A stretch of 20,081 nt of DNA from Sanguinoderma infundibulare (taxonomy: Eukaryota > Basidiomycota > Agaricomycetes > Polyporales > Polyporaceae): positions 1 through 20,081 of the forward strand of contig JAVLRN010000063.1 of NCBI GenBank assembly GCA_032821775.1. Direction: 5' to 3'. Shown here in pieces: positions 1-6,893 of the stretch; the stretch's first letter is position 1, and each line of letters opens with the position of its first letter. Made by a program: the position numbers and the translations under genes. The notes beneath the pieces were generated by a model that made no database searches, had not been told where the DNA came from, and saw only the letters and a program-made list of their open reading frames with translations.

Positions 1-27
1 GGATTTATTTCTTTAATTATTATTTTT

Positions 28-228
28 TTACCTTTTAAAAATTAATTCTTCTTTTTTTTGATTATCTTTAATTAATTGATTATTATATTTAACTATTTCT
101 AAAATTGCTGATTTATCTATACTTTTTCTTTTTAAAATTGGTGTTTTATAATTATTTGAGTTAAGTGTAGGTAAATCTATATAAGAATATTGATTATTAA
201 TCGGTAAGATAAATTGGTTATTTTCCAT
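28..228 (-). CDS. hypothetical ORF of 66 codons, possibly the start of a longer gene running off the window
   Basis: I do not recognise this protein. It starts at an ATG (MENNQF...) and is hydrophilic, rich in Asn, Lys and Ile, with no membrane segment and no LAGLIDADG or GIY-YIG motif. The stop is a TAA just after an A4 run. If that run is one base too long, as similar runs in this window appear to be, the frame stays open to the window edge and continues with a Lys/Ile-rich stretch (KGKKIIIKEIN). The composition would suit a basic mitochondrial protein such as a ribosomal protein, but I see no motif that proves it. It lies at the far end of the minus-strand gene series, downstream of cox2. 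It could equally be a chance ORF in A+T-rich DNA. Confidence 0.3.
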   Translation of the reverse strand: MENNQFILPINNQYSYIDLPTLNSNNYKTPILKRKSIDKSAILEIVKYNNQLIKDNQKKEELIFKR

Positions 229-276
229 ATTGAACGATTTATTTATTTTATTATTTTATTTTTACTTTCCATAACG

Positions 277-296
277 AGCTATTTTTAAAAATAGCT
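277..296. repeat. 20-bp perfect palindrome
   Basis: The sequence agctatttttaaaaatagct equals its own reverse complement. It lies about 50 nt upstream, in minus-strand terms, of the left-edge ORF start. As RNA it could form a hairpin that helps transcript processing. Its function is unknown. Confidence 0.7.
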
Positions 297-552
297 ACTT
301 TATTTATCCATTATATTTATATAATATACATACGTTTTACCTATTTATTATTTTAAGAAATAATTTATAGAAAATATAATGTTTATAATTTAAAAAAATT
401 AAATATAAATAAAGTGTTAAGCTAATAATCAGCTTTTATTTATATTAAATAATACATTTGAAAATTACTTAATAAAAATTAATTTATAATCAGCTTATAA
501 TATTAAAAAATACTTCTTTTAGTGTTATAATTTATAAGATCTTTTTTTTAGT

Positions 553-572
553 AAAGTAAGTATACTTACTTT
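553..572. repeat. 20-bp perfect palindrome
   Basis: The sequence aaagtaagtatacttacttt equals its own reverse complement. The flanks (522-539 and 570-587) are themselves imperfect inverted repeats, so a longer cruciform or stem-loop is possible. Its function is unknown. Confidence 0.7.
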
Positions 573-601
573 TATAATTTAACACTTTGTTTATTTTTTA
601 C

Positions 602-663
602 TGTAACGAATTAGTTTTTTTTTATTTATTTTTTTTACATTGTAACGAATTAGTTTTTTTTTT
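602..663. repeat. direct repeat, two copies 39 nt apart
   Basis: The motif tgtaacgaattag followed by a T run occurs at 602-623 and again at 641-663, just downstream of the probable tRNA-Arg on the minus strand. It looks like a small tandem duplication or slippage product. Confidence 0.65.
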
Positions 664-677
664 AATGGTTATATTCT

Positions 678-748
678 CATTCTCTTTTGGAATCGAATCA
701 AAATTGACATTTTAGGAAAATGTTATTCTGCCATTAAACTAAGAGAAT
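678..748 (-). tRNA. trnR(ccu): probable tRNA-Arg (anticodon CCU)
   Basis: The 71-nt cloverleaf has a perfect 7-bp acceptor (ATTCTCT with AGAGAAT). The D stem is GTTT/GAAT with two G-U pairs and the loop contains GG. The anticodon stem is a perfect ACATT/AATGT around the loop TTCCTAA, giving anticodon CCU. The T loop is TTCGATT. One A-C mismatch closes the T stem (53-61), and the discriminator is G. An Arg tRNA with CCU would read AGG. AGA would need a UCU tRNA elsewhere in the genome. The tRNA fold is well supported. The identity rests on the anticodon alone. Confidence 0.7.
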
Positions 749-1203
749 TTTTTTAAAAACCTCTTTTGAGTACTGTCCTAAGATATTGACATTATAAGAT
801 GCTAGAAATTAAATTAGAATGTGAAATAAACTTATCTGCTTGAAAGTAACCTTTTGTATAAGAAGTTACTCCTTTGGAGCAACTAGAAGATAACTACAAT
901 TATTTGAAATGAATCATTTAAGTGGTGTATTGTTAGGTAAATAATTAAACATATCGTTAAGCATAAATCCACTTTTTTTTCAATCATAAAGAAAAAAAAA
1001 GAATTAGCCCAAGGAATAAAATTATTCTCATTATTACTTAATGTAAAATAATAGAAGTAAGGTTAAAAATAGGTGGTATACAGTGTATGGGGATAAACAT
1101 AAAATTATATTTGCATTATAATTATACTAATAAATATAAATATAAAAATATAATTAAATACTTTATAAAAATATTTAAATTAAAATTAGATTAATTTATT
1201 AGA
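749..1203. other. intergenic stretch between cox2 and tRNA-Arg, possibly containing a structured RNA
   Basis: There is no ORF of note. The part from about 765 to 1080 is less A+T-biased than the flanks and contains a hairpin at 869-889. On the minus strand its arms AGTTGCTCC and GGAGTAACT pair fully, using one G-U. I looked for RNase P RNA signatures and for a tRNA T-arm and found neither convincingly. The part from 1120 to 1203 is plain A+T-rich DNA. Confidence 0.45.
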
Positions 1204-1596
1204 TTAAGTTGCATCTATCCATGCTAAGTAATCTTGAATTGATACTGCTTCTATTGCTATTGGCATGAAACCATGGTACACACCGCAAATTTCAGAACAT
1301 TGACCGTAGAAAGTTCCAGTTCTTTCAGCTAACATAGAAGTTTGATTTAATCTACCAGGTACAGCATCAATTTTTAAACCAAAAGATGGTACAGCAAATG
1401 AATGTATAACATCAGCTCCAGTAACAATTAATCTAATATGTGTATCAGTAGGGATAACTACTTTATTATCAACATCTAATAATCTAAATTGACCTAATTC
1501 TAAATCAGAATCTGGTATCATATATGAATCAAATTCTATTGATTCACCACTAACATTAATATAATCACTATATTCATATGACCAATACCATTGGTG
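1204..1596 (-). CDS. cox2: cox2 exon 3 (CuA domain)
   Basis: It begins HQWYWSYEY directly after the intron's last G and ends at a TAA stop. It encodes the periplasmic-type CuA domain of 130 residues with no interruption. Confidence 0.94.
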   Translation of the reverse strand, partial: HQWYWSYEYSDYINVSGESIEFDSYMIPDSDLELGQFRLLDVDNKVVIPTDTHIRLIVTGADVIHSFAVPSFGLKIDAVPGRLNQTSMLAERTGTFYGQCSEICGVYHGFMPIAIEAVSIQDYLAWIDAT

Positions 1597-4243
1597 CAAT
1601 TATAAAAAATAATAATTTATGTCGACTGTACATTAAGCAATATAATAAATATTATATCACCCACAAGTGACCCAGTCTGTTGCAATAAGTGAAAAAAAAT
1701 AAACCACTTACTGACAGTCTTGTACTATATCCGGTATTGTTAAAGATAGTATTTTAACTGTTTTCACTTGCATCGCCAAAGGCAAAAACCTTTAAGAATC
1801 CTGTCAAATTCTTAGAAAGATAATTAGATATTACCTCTCACGACTATTATATATATGTGTGTGGGTTGAAAGAACTTGAATATGTATTATCAACACCTAG
1901 TTTATATAACATACTAGAGTGTACATATGGGCCAACTATATTTCTTAAATTATTTACAGATTGTTTTTTAATATCTATAGAATATTGGTTTTTAAATCCA
2001 TATATTTTGAATAGTTGTTTCTAAATTATACTTAGATTTAATGACATCATTTAATAATTCAACTTCTTTAAGTTCAAAACTATTAGTAGCAATTCTGATA
2101 CCATAATTAGCCCAACCACCATCATCCATTATCCACACTGCTAAAGCTAATGGTGTTAAATATTCATAGATATTTAAGGGTACTACTTTTCTGCCATTGT
2201 TATAAAACATCTTATGTATCCAACTAAAACTTCTAAAGGTAAAGGTATTAAATTCAAAACCATAAAATACTTTACCTTCCTTACTCTGAATCGTTCTTGT
2301 ATATTGTCTAGGTTGAAGATTACTTGTATAACCTCTATTATAAAAAAAAGTATATAATCCAGAATAAATATTCTTTATGTCGAATACTTTGTCTATAACA
2401 TATTCTAACACCTTCTCCAGATCTTTTATTTCCATAAGCATCACCTAATAGAGATCCTATAATAACAGATAAAACATCTTCATTATGTGGTCCTATTCTA
2501 TTAATAGCTCTTATATTACTTATGTGATAATACCTTTGTTGATTTTGAAGAGAACTTAAAGAATGAGAAAAGACCCGAGGGCGAGAAGAACATAATCTAA
2601 ATTTTATATTAAATCTATTTTTATATTTGATAGTATTTAAAGACATATTATTTTTTTGACCATTTAAAATGGTGTCTTTCAATTTTATTTAATATATATA
2701 ATTTGAGGCCACCTAAAAAGAAACCTACTACTTTAATAGTTACTGTTGGTGAAATTACTTCATCTAATAAATTATAATACTCTAAATGAAGGAAATGCGA
2801 TAGCAATTAAAATTAAGGCTGGTGTAAATTGTCCAAATTAATTCTATTAATGTCAACAAACCCATTATCTTTAAATAATGGCTGGACTATATCTTCATCC
2901 TTTGAACTAATTTAATTATTTTTTTTAAGGAGTTTCACGTATAGTCTCTGGGGATCCTAATTTGTATACAATTAGGTTTCCTGCTGATTGTCCATTGTTA
3001 CATCCTTTAGGCTTCTAACTGATAAAATTATTAAAATTATATAGTACCTAAGGCTTTAGGAGTTTCCAGCATACAGTGAAAATTTATTCATAGTTTTTTT
3101 AAATTATTTAGATGAAAATTTATATCTATCTTTAAATATTTCTCCTGAATTTACATATTTTTTTACAGTAGAACCACTTATTCCTAAAAATTTAGCAGCC
3201 CTTCTAATTGAAACAAAGCTACCTATTAATTTAAACCCTTCTGACTCAAATTTTTCATAAATATAAACAAAAGAACCTTTAGCAATACTCATTTTTAATA
3301 ATGTTTCATCAGAATGTTTTCTACCTAAAGCTTTTTGTCTCATTAATTCTTTAGTTTTTTCAGAGTGAACTTTACCAAATAAAGGATTATTTACTTTAGA
3401 TTTTTTTAAACTCATAAGGGCTTTAGTTTCTTCTGTATGGAGTTTTCCAAATAAAGGTGATTTTTCCTTTACATAAACTCCTTTCAAAGATTTACTAATT
3501 TTTGCTTTAGTTTCTTCTGTATGATTATAATTTAAAGAACTACCTGCGACTTTTAATATATTATATTTAGGATTTAACTTATCAAAATAATACTGTTCTC
3601 TGATTAGTAAATCAGTTTCATTGCAATATTCTAATATCTCTAATGAAAAGTTAGAGTAACCATATTTGATTAAAACTCTACTTATTATAAGACTATTTCT
3701 ATCTATTAAATAACTAAGATTAAAATATTTTATAAATCTTTTTGATAAATCCTTCGATTGTCCAATATATATATCATTTGTCAATTTATTAGTTCATTTA
3801 TATATTCCTGATTTACTTTTATTTTCTTTAATAATTGATTTTCTCATTAAATAGGCATCTTCATACAATTTTATACTATTAGTAATATATTTAGAAGAAC
3901 TATTAGGATCATTAGAAGAACTATTAGGTGAAGTACTATAAAACCTAATATATGGTTTATTATTTAAAGAAATATTATTAAATTTAAATTTAAAACACTT
4001 TTGAATAGGCACAACTATACCATGGTTAAGATATTTATGTACAATAGGTGAATTATTACTATTAAAGTAATATATTATAGATCCTAATACCCAAAATACA
4101 CTTACACATATCACTACTAAATAGAAGAAAATAGTATTGTGTAATTCTACTATTCCTGTAAAACCTGGAGCTGCACTGTCTTGGAATCCTATTTGCCAAG
4201 GTTGTGGAGCATCGTTAAAAATTGTATTAAAAATTGCGAACAT
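1204..4243 (-). CDS. cox2: cytochrome c oxidase subunit 2, three exons with two group I introns
   Basis: Cox2 is the subunit that accepts electrons from cytochrome c through the binuclear CuA centre in the inner membrane. The exons are 4019-4243, 2723-2853 and 1204-1596 (75, 43 and 130 codons plus stop). They total 248 residues once two one-base insertions in exon 2 are allowed for, which is a usual length for this protein. Exon 1 holds the N-terminus and the first membrane helix, exon 2 the second helix, and exon 3 the soluble CuA domain. The CuA ligands are visible in exon 3: a His in DVIHSF, then the Cys-Glu-Cys-His-Met set in [14 protein letters not shown]. Both introns sit in phase 0. 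It is the last major protein gene on this strand here, about 340 nt downstream of the tRNA cluster. Confidence 0.95.
1597..2722 (-). mobile_element. group I intron in cox2 (intron 2) with LAGLIDADG ORF
   Basis: The 1126-nt intron lies between VVG and HQW. The 5' exon ends in T and the intron ends in G. The ORF fills the 5' part. The ribozyme core follows at about 1600-1850, where P7-like elements AGACTGG and ACAGTC are visible on the minus strand close to the 3' splice site. Insertion between VVG and HQW is a plausible homing site because this is the most conserved part of Cox2. Confidence 0.85.
1847..2722 (-). pseudogene. LAGLIDADG homing endonuclease of cox2 intron 2, frame broken by three one-base indels
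   Basis: LAGLIDADG endonucleases cut the intron-less allele and drive intron homing. Two motifs are seen: [12 protein letters not shown] (about 2480) and [12 protein letters not shown] (about 2130). Domain order and the GPHN start match the LAGLIDADG_2 type and resemble the nad5 intron 1 ORF. Three runs each hold one extra base: A7 at 2651-2657, T8 at 2342-2349 and A4 at 2005-2008 (minus-strand letters). Removing one base from each gives a single frame, continuous with cox2 exon 2, ending at the TAA at 1847. So it is either a recently decayed gene or an intact one with base-calling errors. Errors look more likely because exon 2 shows the same kind of change. Confidence 0.8.
2723..2853 (-). 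CDS. cox2: cox2 exon 2, with two one-base insertions
   Basis: It encodes [18 protein letters not shown] and the following helix up to IKVVG. The 43 codons need 129 nt but 131 are present. One extra base lies in the A3 run at 2826-2828 and one in the T pair at 2772-2773 (plus-strand coordinates). Removing both restores a continuous, typical Cox2 sequence that joins exon 3 exactly. Confidence 0.88.
2854..4018 (-). mobile_element. group I intron in cox2 (intron 1) with GIY-YIG ORF
   Basis: The 1165-nt intron lies between HKYLNHG and TLIELI. The 5' exon ends in T and the intron ends in G. The ORF occupies 3104-4018. The ribozyme core lies downstream at about 2880-3080, with TGCTGGAAACTCC, CAGCAGGAAACC and the P7 pair AGACTA / TAGTCC visible on the minus strand. 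Positions 2975-3071 match 11584-11680 in nad5 intron 4 at 96 of 97 bases. Confidence 0.88.
3104..4018 (-). CDS. GIY-YIG homing endonuclease with NUMOD3 and NUMOD1 regions, read through from cox2 exon 1
   Basis: The intron portion is 304 residues, in frame with cox2 exon 1. The GIY...YIG signature is clear (GIYKWTN, then [10 protein letters not shown]). The codon between K and T in that signature is TGA at 3794-3796, which must be Trp under code 4 and splits the ORF under the standard code. Downstream are repeated FGKxHTEETK-like units (NUMOD3 type) and a C-terminal [17 protein letters not shown] helix-turn-helix (NUMOD1 type), which bind DNA in such enzymes. A short internal Ser/Asn repeat ([11 protein letters not shown]) marks the linker after the exon. 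No frameshift or other stop is present, so the gene looks intact. The N-terminal exon-derived part would probably be removed by proteolysis. Confidence 0.9.
4019..4243 (-). CDS. cox2: cox2 exon 1
   Basis: It begins [16 protein letters not shown] and ends at HKYLNHG in a GGT codon, 75 codons in phase 0. The frame stays open straight into the intron ORF, so the endonuclease is probably made as an exon fusion. Confidence 0.93.
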
Positions 4244-4583
4244 ATTGTTATTAACTAATCTATTTTTTTTAATTTGAACTTAGTATAGTTATGCTTACTA
4301 TATTTTATAAATATAATGTAATTTATAGTATATTAATATGTTTAATACCTTGTCTATGAAGACAATCATGATTAAAAAATCATTACTTAATTTAACAATA
4401 AGAATTTAATAAATTAAAGGCATTCTAAGTTACATCTTAAAAATAAAACTTCATAAGGTAAATATAAAATATTAAAAAATAAAGGAGTAGTGAACTCACT
4501 AATATATTTATATGTTTATTATATAATATAAATATATACTTAAATCGTTAAGCAACCTTATTTTTAATTTAATTATTAATTAA
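4244..4583. other. A+T-rich spacer between the tRNA cluster and cox2
   Basis: It is the leader of cox2 on the minus strand. I found no ORF, tRNA fold or convincing promoter motif in it. Confidence 0.55.
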
Positions 4584-4655
4584 AACACCTTAATAGATTT
4601 GAACCATTATCATAAATTTCGAAAATTTCCGTTTTAACCATTAAACTAAAGATGC
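4584..4655 (-). tRNA. trnR(ucg): tRNA-Arg (anticodon UCG)
   Basis: The 72-nt cloverleaf has acceptor GCATCTT/AAGGTGT with two G-U pairs. The D stem is GTTT/AAAC with a GG-containing loop. The anticodon arm AAAT-TTTCGAA-ATTT has a G-A mismatch at its outer pair. The T arm is AATGG-TTCAAAT-CTATT. By position the anticodon is UCG (Arg, CGN). The discriminator is T, which is unusual. A shifted reading would give UUC (Glu), but it breaks two stem pairs. It lies closest to cox2 in the rns-Val-Leu-Arg-cox2 series. Confidence 0.72.
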
Positions 4656-4710
4656 TTTTATTTTGTTTTGTTTTTAATTAAATGAAGCAAACATTATATT
4701 TTATTATAAT

Positions 4711-4786
4711 TACGAGTAAAGAGACTTGAACTCTTAATATAATGAAAACCTAAGATTCACTCGGCTACCAATTTCGACATACTCGC
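4711..4786 (-). tRNA. trnL(uag): tRNA-Leu (anticodon UAG)
   Basis: The acceptor is GCGAGTA/TACTCGT. The D stem is TCG/CGA with a TTGGTAG loop. The anticodon loop CTTAGGT carries UAG and decodes CUN. The innermost anticodon-stem pair is T-T. The variable region is longer than in the neighbouring tRNAs. The T arm AAGAG-TTCAAGT-CTCTT pairs fully, and the discriminator is A. Confidence 0.82.
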
Positions 4787-4879
4787 TTCACTTTCTAATT
4801 TATATAAAATAAAATAAATTAAATATAAAATAAAATAAATTAAATATAAAATATGTTTAAATTAAACATAAAATATGTT

Positions 4880-4953
4880 TAAGAGGTGGGGGATTCGAAC
4901 TCCCGGTCAATAATGTGTAAGATTACTGCTTTAACCAACTAAGCTAACCCCCT
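4880..4953 (-). tRNA. trnV(uac): tRNA-Val (anticodon UAC)
   Basis: The acceptor is AGGGGGT/ACCTCTT with two G-U pairs. The D stem GCTT/AAGC is perfect. The anticodon loop CTTACAC carries UAC in stem GTAAT/ATTAT. The T arm GGGAG-TTCGAAT-CCCCC has one A-C mismatch, and the discriminator is A. It is the first tRNA downstream of rns. Confidence 0.85.
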
Positions 4954-5510
4954 TAAAATAAAAAATTTAAAAATAAAAAAATTATATATATTATTTAAAC
5001 TTAAAACTATTTTATAAAAAGATAGGGGGTTACAAATTAATTATTATCCAGCTGCACTTTCCAGTACAGCTACCCTGCTATGACTTTTGAGATGTTACCT
5101 CAATGGATTCACTAAAGCCAATAAATTTAACATAATTGGCGAACAACTTTAAGAAAAGAAAATGGCTCAAGAATTTTATTTGTTTTAAAAAATAAAGTAA
5201 CTCAAGGACTTTAATAAAATCATTCATGATATTTTAATCAAATACCTTATATAACCTATTATGAAAAAAATTTATCTTCCTCCAGTTTCCTCCAATAAAA
5301 GCTTCTTCCCAGCGACAGACAGTTAGTTCATCACGAAACTAGCTTCACCGTTGCGCTACTTATCAACGATTACTCGGAATTCCTTCTTCATGCCTCCGAA
5401 TTACAGGAGACAATCCGGCTTATATTTAATATAAATCACTTTTTTTAATGATTAGCTCCACTCCTCTTGGGAAGTATTGCATCACTTTGTGAAAGTTATT
5501 GTGGCACGTC

Positions 5511-6893
5511 TATCATGGATGATCAAATTTAACATACAATTAAATGAAGAAACGTTTAAGTTTTTATCTTCAACTACACTACTGGCACTTTGTAGATGTT
5601 GTATGGTACGCATACGCATTTGCGTTACCAAGTGCTAGATATTATTTCTATCTAAGTTCATGTTTTCTACTATTTGGATGATTTTGCTAAAACCTGGTTC
5701 AGTTAAATGCTCTTTATTTTTCATTAATTCAGCTACTTTTTTGAAATCTGCAAAATCTAGACTTTTAACTCCTAGTATTGGATACTCATTAAAAAATGGT
5801 ATAATTTTATTTACAATATCAGAATAATTTCTAATTTGAAGTAAACTAGTTTCTCTTTCCGTAGAATCATAAATATATTTTTCCAATAAAATATTGTTAT
5901 AAAAATAATTTGCTATACCAATTAATAATGCTTTATCTTTAATATGTAAACAAGTACCAAATATTAATCTTACTCTACCTATTTTCTTAGTACTTTTTTC
6001 TATAGAGACACAAAATGTTGAGTCCCCAGAAACGAAACCAGAGATCCAAAAAGGATCTGGTATACCGGTAAAATTATAATAAGGTCTAAGTACACCTTTA
6101 ATATTTGGAAAAGCTACTATTATACTATCAGTAAGACCTTTATTAAGATTGCATTTCAATGCTACTATTCTTTCAAGGCCTTCTTGAGTTAAATGTTGTT
6201 TTTGCTTAATTAAATCATAACATTGTTTAAATAATAAAAAATCAGAAACTTTAGTACCAATAAGTGGGTATTTAACAAAGTGGTCAACGATTACTTGTAA
6301 TTCTTGTATGTTGTCTACTCTAAATAAAGCAGTTTTATTACTATTTTTTCTAACTTTACCCACACCAAAGGTATATCTTATACTTTCTAGGATTGCAATA
6401 TCTTTAATATGTATATGTATAGAAAAATTAGGAGTTACTCTCCACTTCATTTTAGAGTTATCATCTTTATACATAGAAATAATGAACGAAGCTTCAGCGT
6501 CTGAAAATCCTGTAATAAACCATGGATTTATCTTACTGTTAGCTGTTAAGGTAGAAAAACATCTGCTATTTAATTGTTTAGTAGGGATTTTGACTTGATA
6601 GTTTCTTTCGAAACCCATTAGAGTACACCTTAAGAGCATTTGTTTGGATTTGGCTTTAATGCTCCAACTACCGTCTACTCGTTGCTCTTTTACAGAATCT
6701 GTGTGCGAAACAAACTCTGACTTAGATCCGCGATAGCCCATTTCTCTTTCGATCATCTTATGACTTGTTACCTTACCTGTATAATTACTACAGCCACTTA
6801 TAGCCTTTCGGATATAGCTTGGTATCATAAGCTTTAGGGAGTTCCCGGAGTTTGATAGTTTTAGCCAATTTAGTGTTTTCCCACAAAACACAT
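5511..6893 (-). mobile_element. group I intron in rns with LAGLIDADG ORF
   Basis: The intron interrupts the stretch matching bacterial GGGCUACACACGUGC (around E. coli position 1205-1215): GGGCTGAT on the 5' side and GACGTGCCACAAT on the 3' side. Exact ends are uncertain by a few bases. The ribozyme core lies at the 5' end (about 6600-6890), before the ORF. That core is a close copy of the one in nad5 intron 2, including 43 identical bases (6595-6637 against 14190-14232). Confidence 0.85.
5635..6618 (-). CDS. LAGLIDADG homing endonuclease of the rns intron
   Basis: I chose the ATG at 6618 (MGFERNYQ), giving 327 residues. The frame is open further upstream to 6891, but that part translates the ribozyme core and has only an alternative GTG start. 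Two LAGLIDADG_1 motifs are clear: NPWFITGFSDAEASF near residue 31 and DPFWISGFVSGDSTF near residue 150, each followed by the expected hydrophobic half-domain (HLTQEGL and HLTEPGF tails). There is no interruption, so it could be active. Each motif ends with an acidic residue (Asp-Ala-Glu, Ser-Gly-Asp) that would provide metal ligands in this family. The closest relative in the window is the broken ORF of nad5 intron 2. Confidence 0.9.
   Translation of the reverse strand: MGFERNYQVKIPTKQLNSRCFSTLTANSKINPWFITGFSDAEASFIISMYKDDNSKMKWRVTPNFSIHIHIKDIAILESIRYTFGVGKVRKNSNKTALFRVDNIQELQVIVDHFVKYPLIGTKVSDFLLFKQCYDLIKQKQHLTQEGLERIVALKCNLNKGLTDSIIVAFPNIKGVLRPYYNFTGIPDPFWISGFVSGDSTFCVSIEKSTKKIGRVRLIFGTCLHIKDKALLIGIANYFYNNILLEKYIYDSTERETSLLQIRNYSDIVNKIIPFFNEYPILGVKSLDFADFKKVAELMKNKEHLTEPGFSKIIQIVENMNLDRNNI

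Larger units (their letters stand above)
229..677. other. A+T-rich intergenic stretch with palindromes and a direct repeat
   Basis: There is no gene that I can support. The stretch holds two perfect 20-bp palindromes (277-296 and 553-572), a direct repeat of about 22 nt (602-623 and 641-663), and imperfect inverted repeats around 522-587. It separates the probable tRNA-Arg from the left-edge ORF. Confidence 0.6.

Noticed and set aside
749..1120. RNase P RNA (rnpB)
   Set aside because: I could not find a convincing pair of the two conserved P4-forming regions on either strand.
3794..3796. The GIY-YIG gene as a pseudogene split by a stop
   Set aside because: The stop is TGA at a position where Trp is expected. 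Under code 4 the gene is continuous.
4584..4655. tRNA-Glu (UUC)
   Set aside because: It requires shifting the anticodon loop by one base, which breaks two stem pairs. The unshifted fold gives UCG.
6308..6598. Plus-strand ORF of 96 codons
   Set aside because: It lies antisense to the rns intron endonuclease, whose LAGLIDADG motifs are clear. It has no motif of its own.
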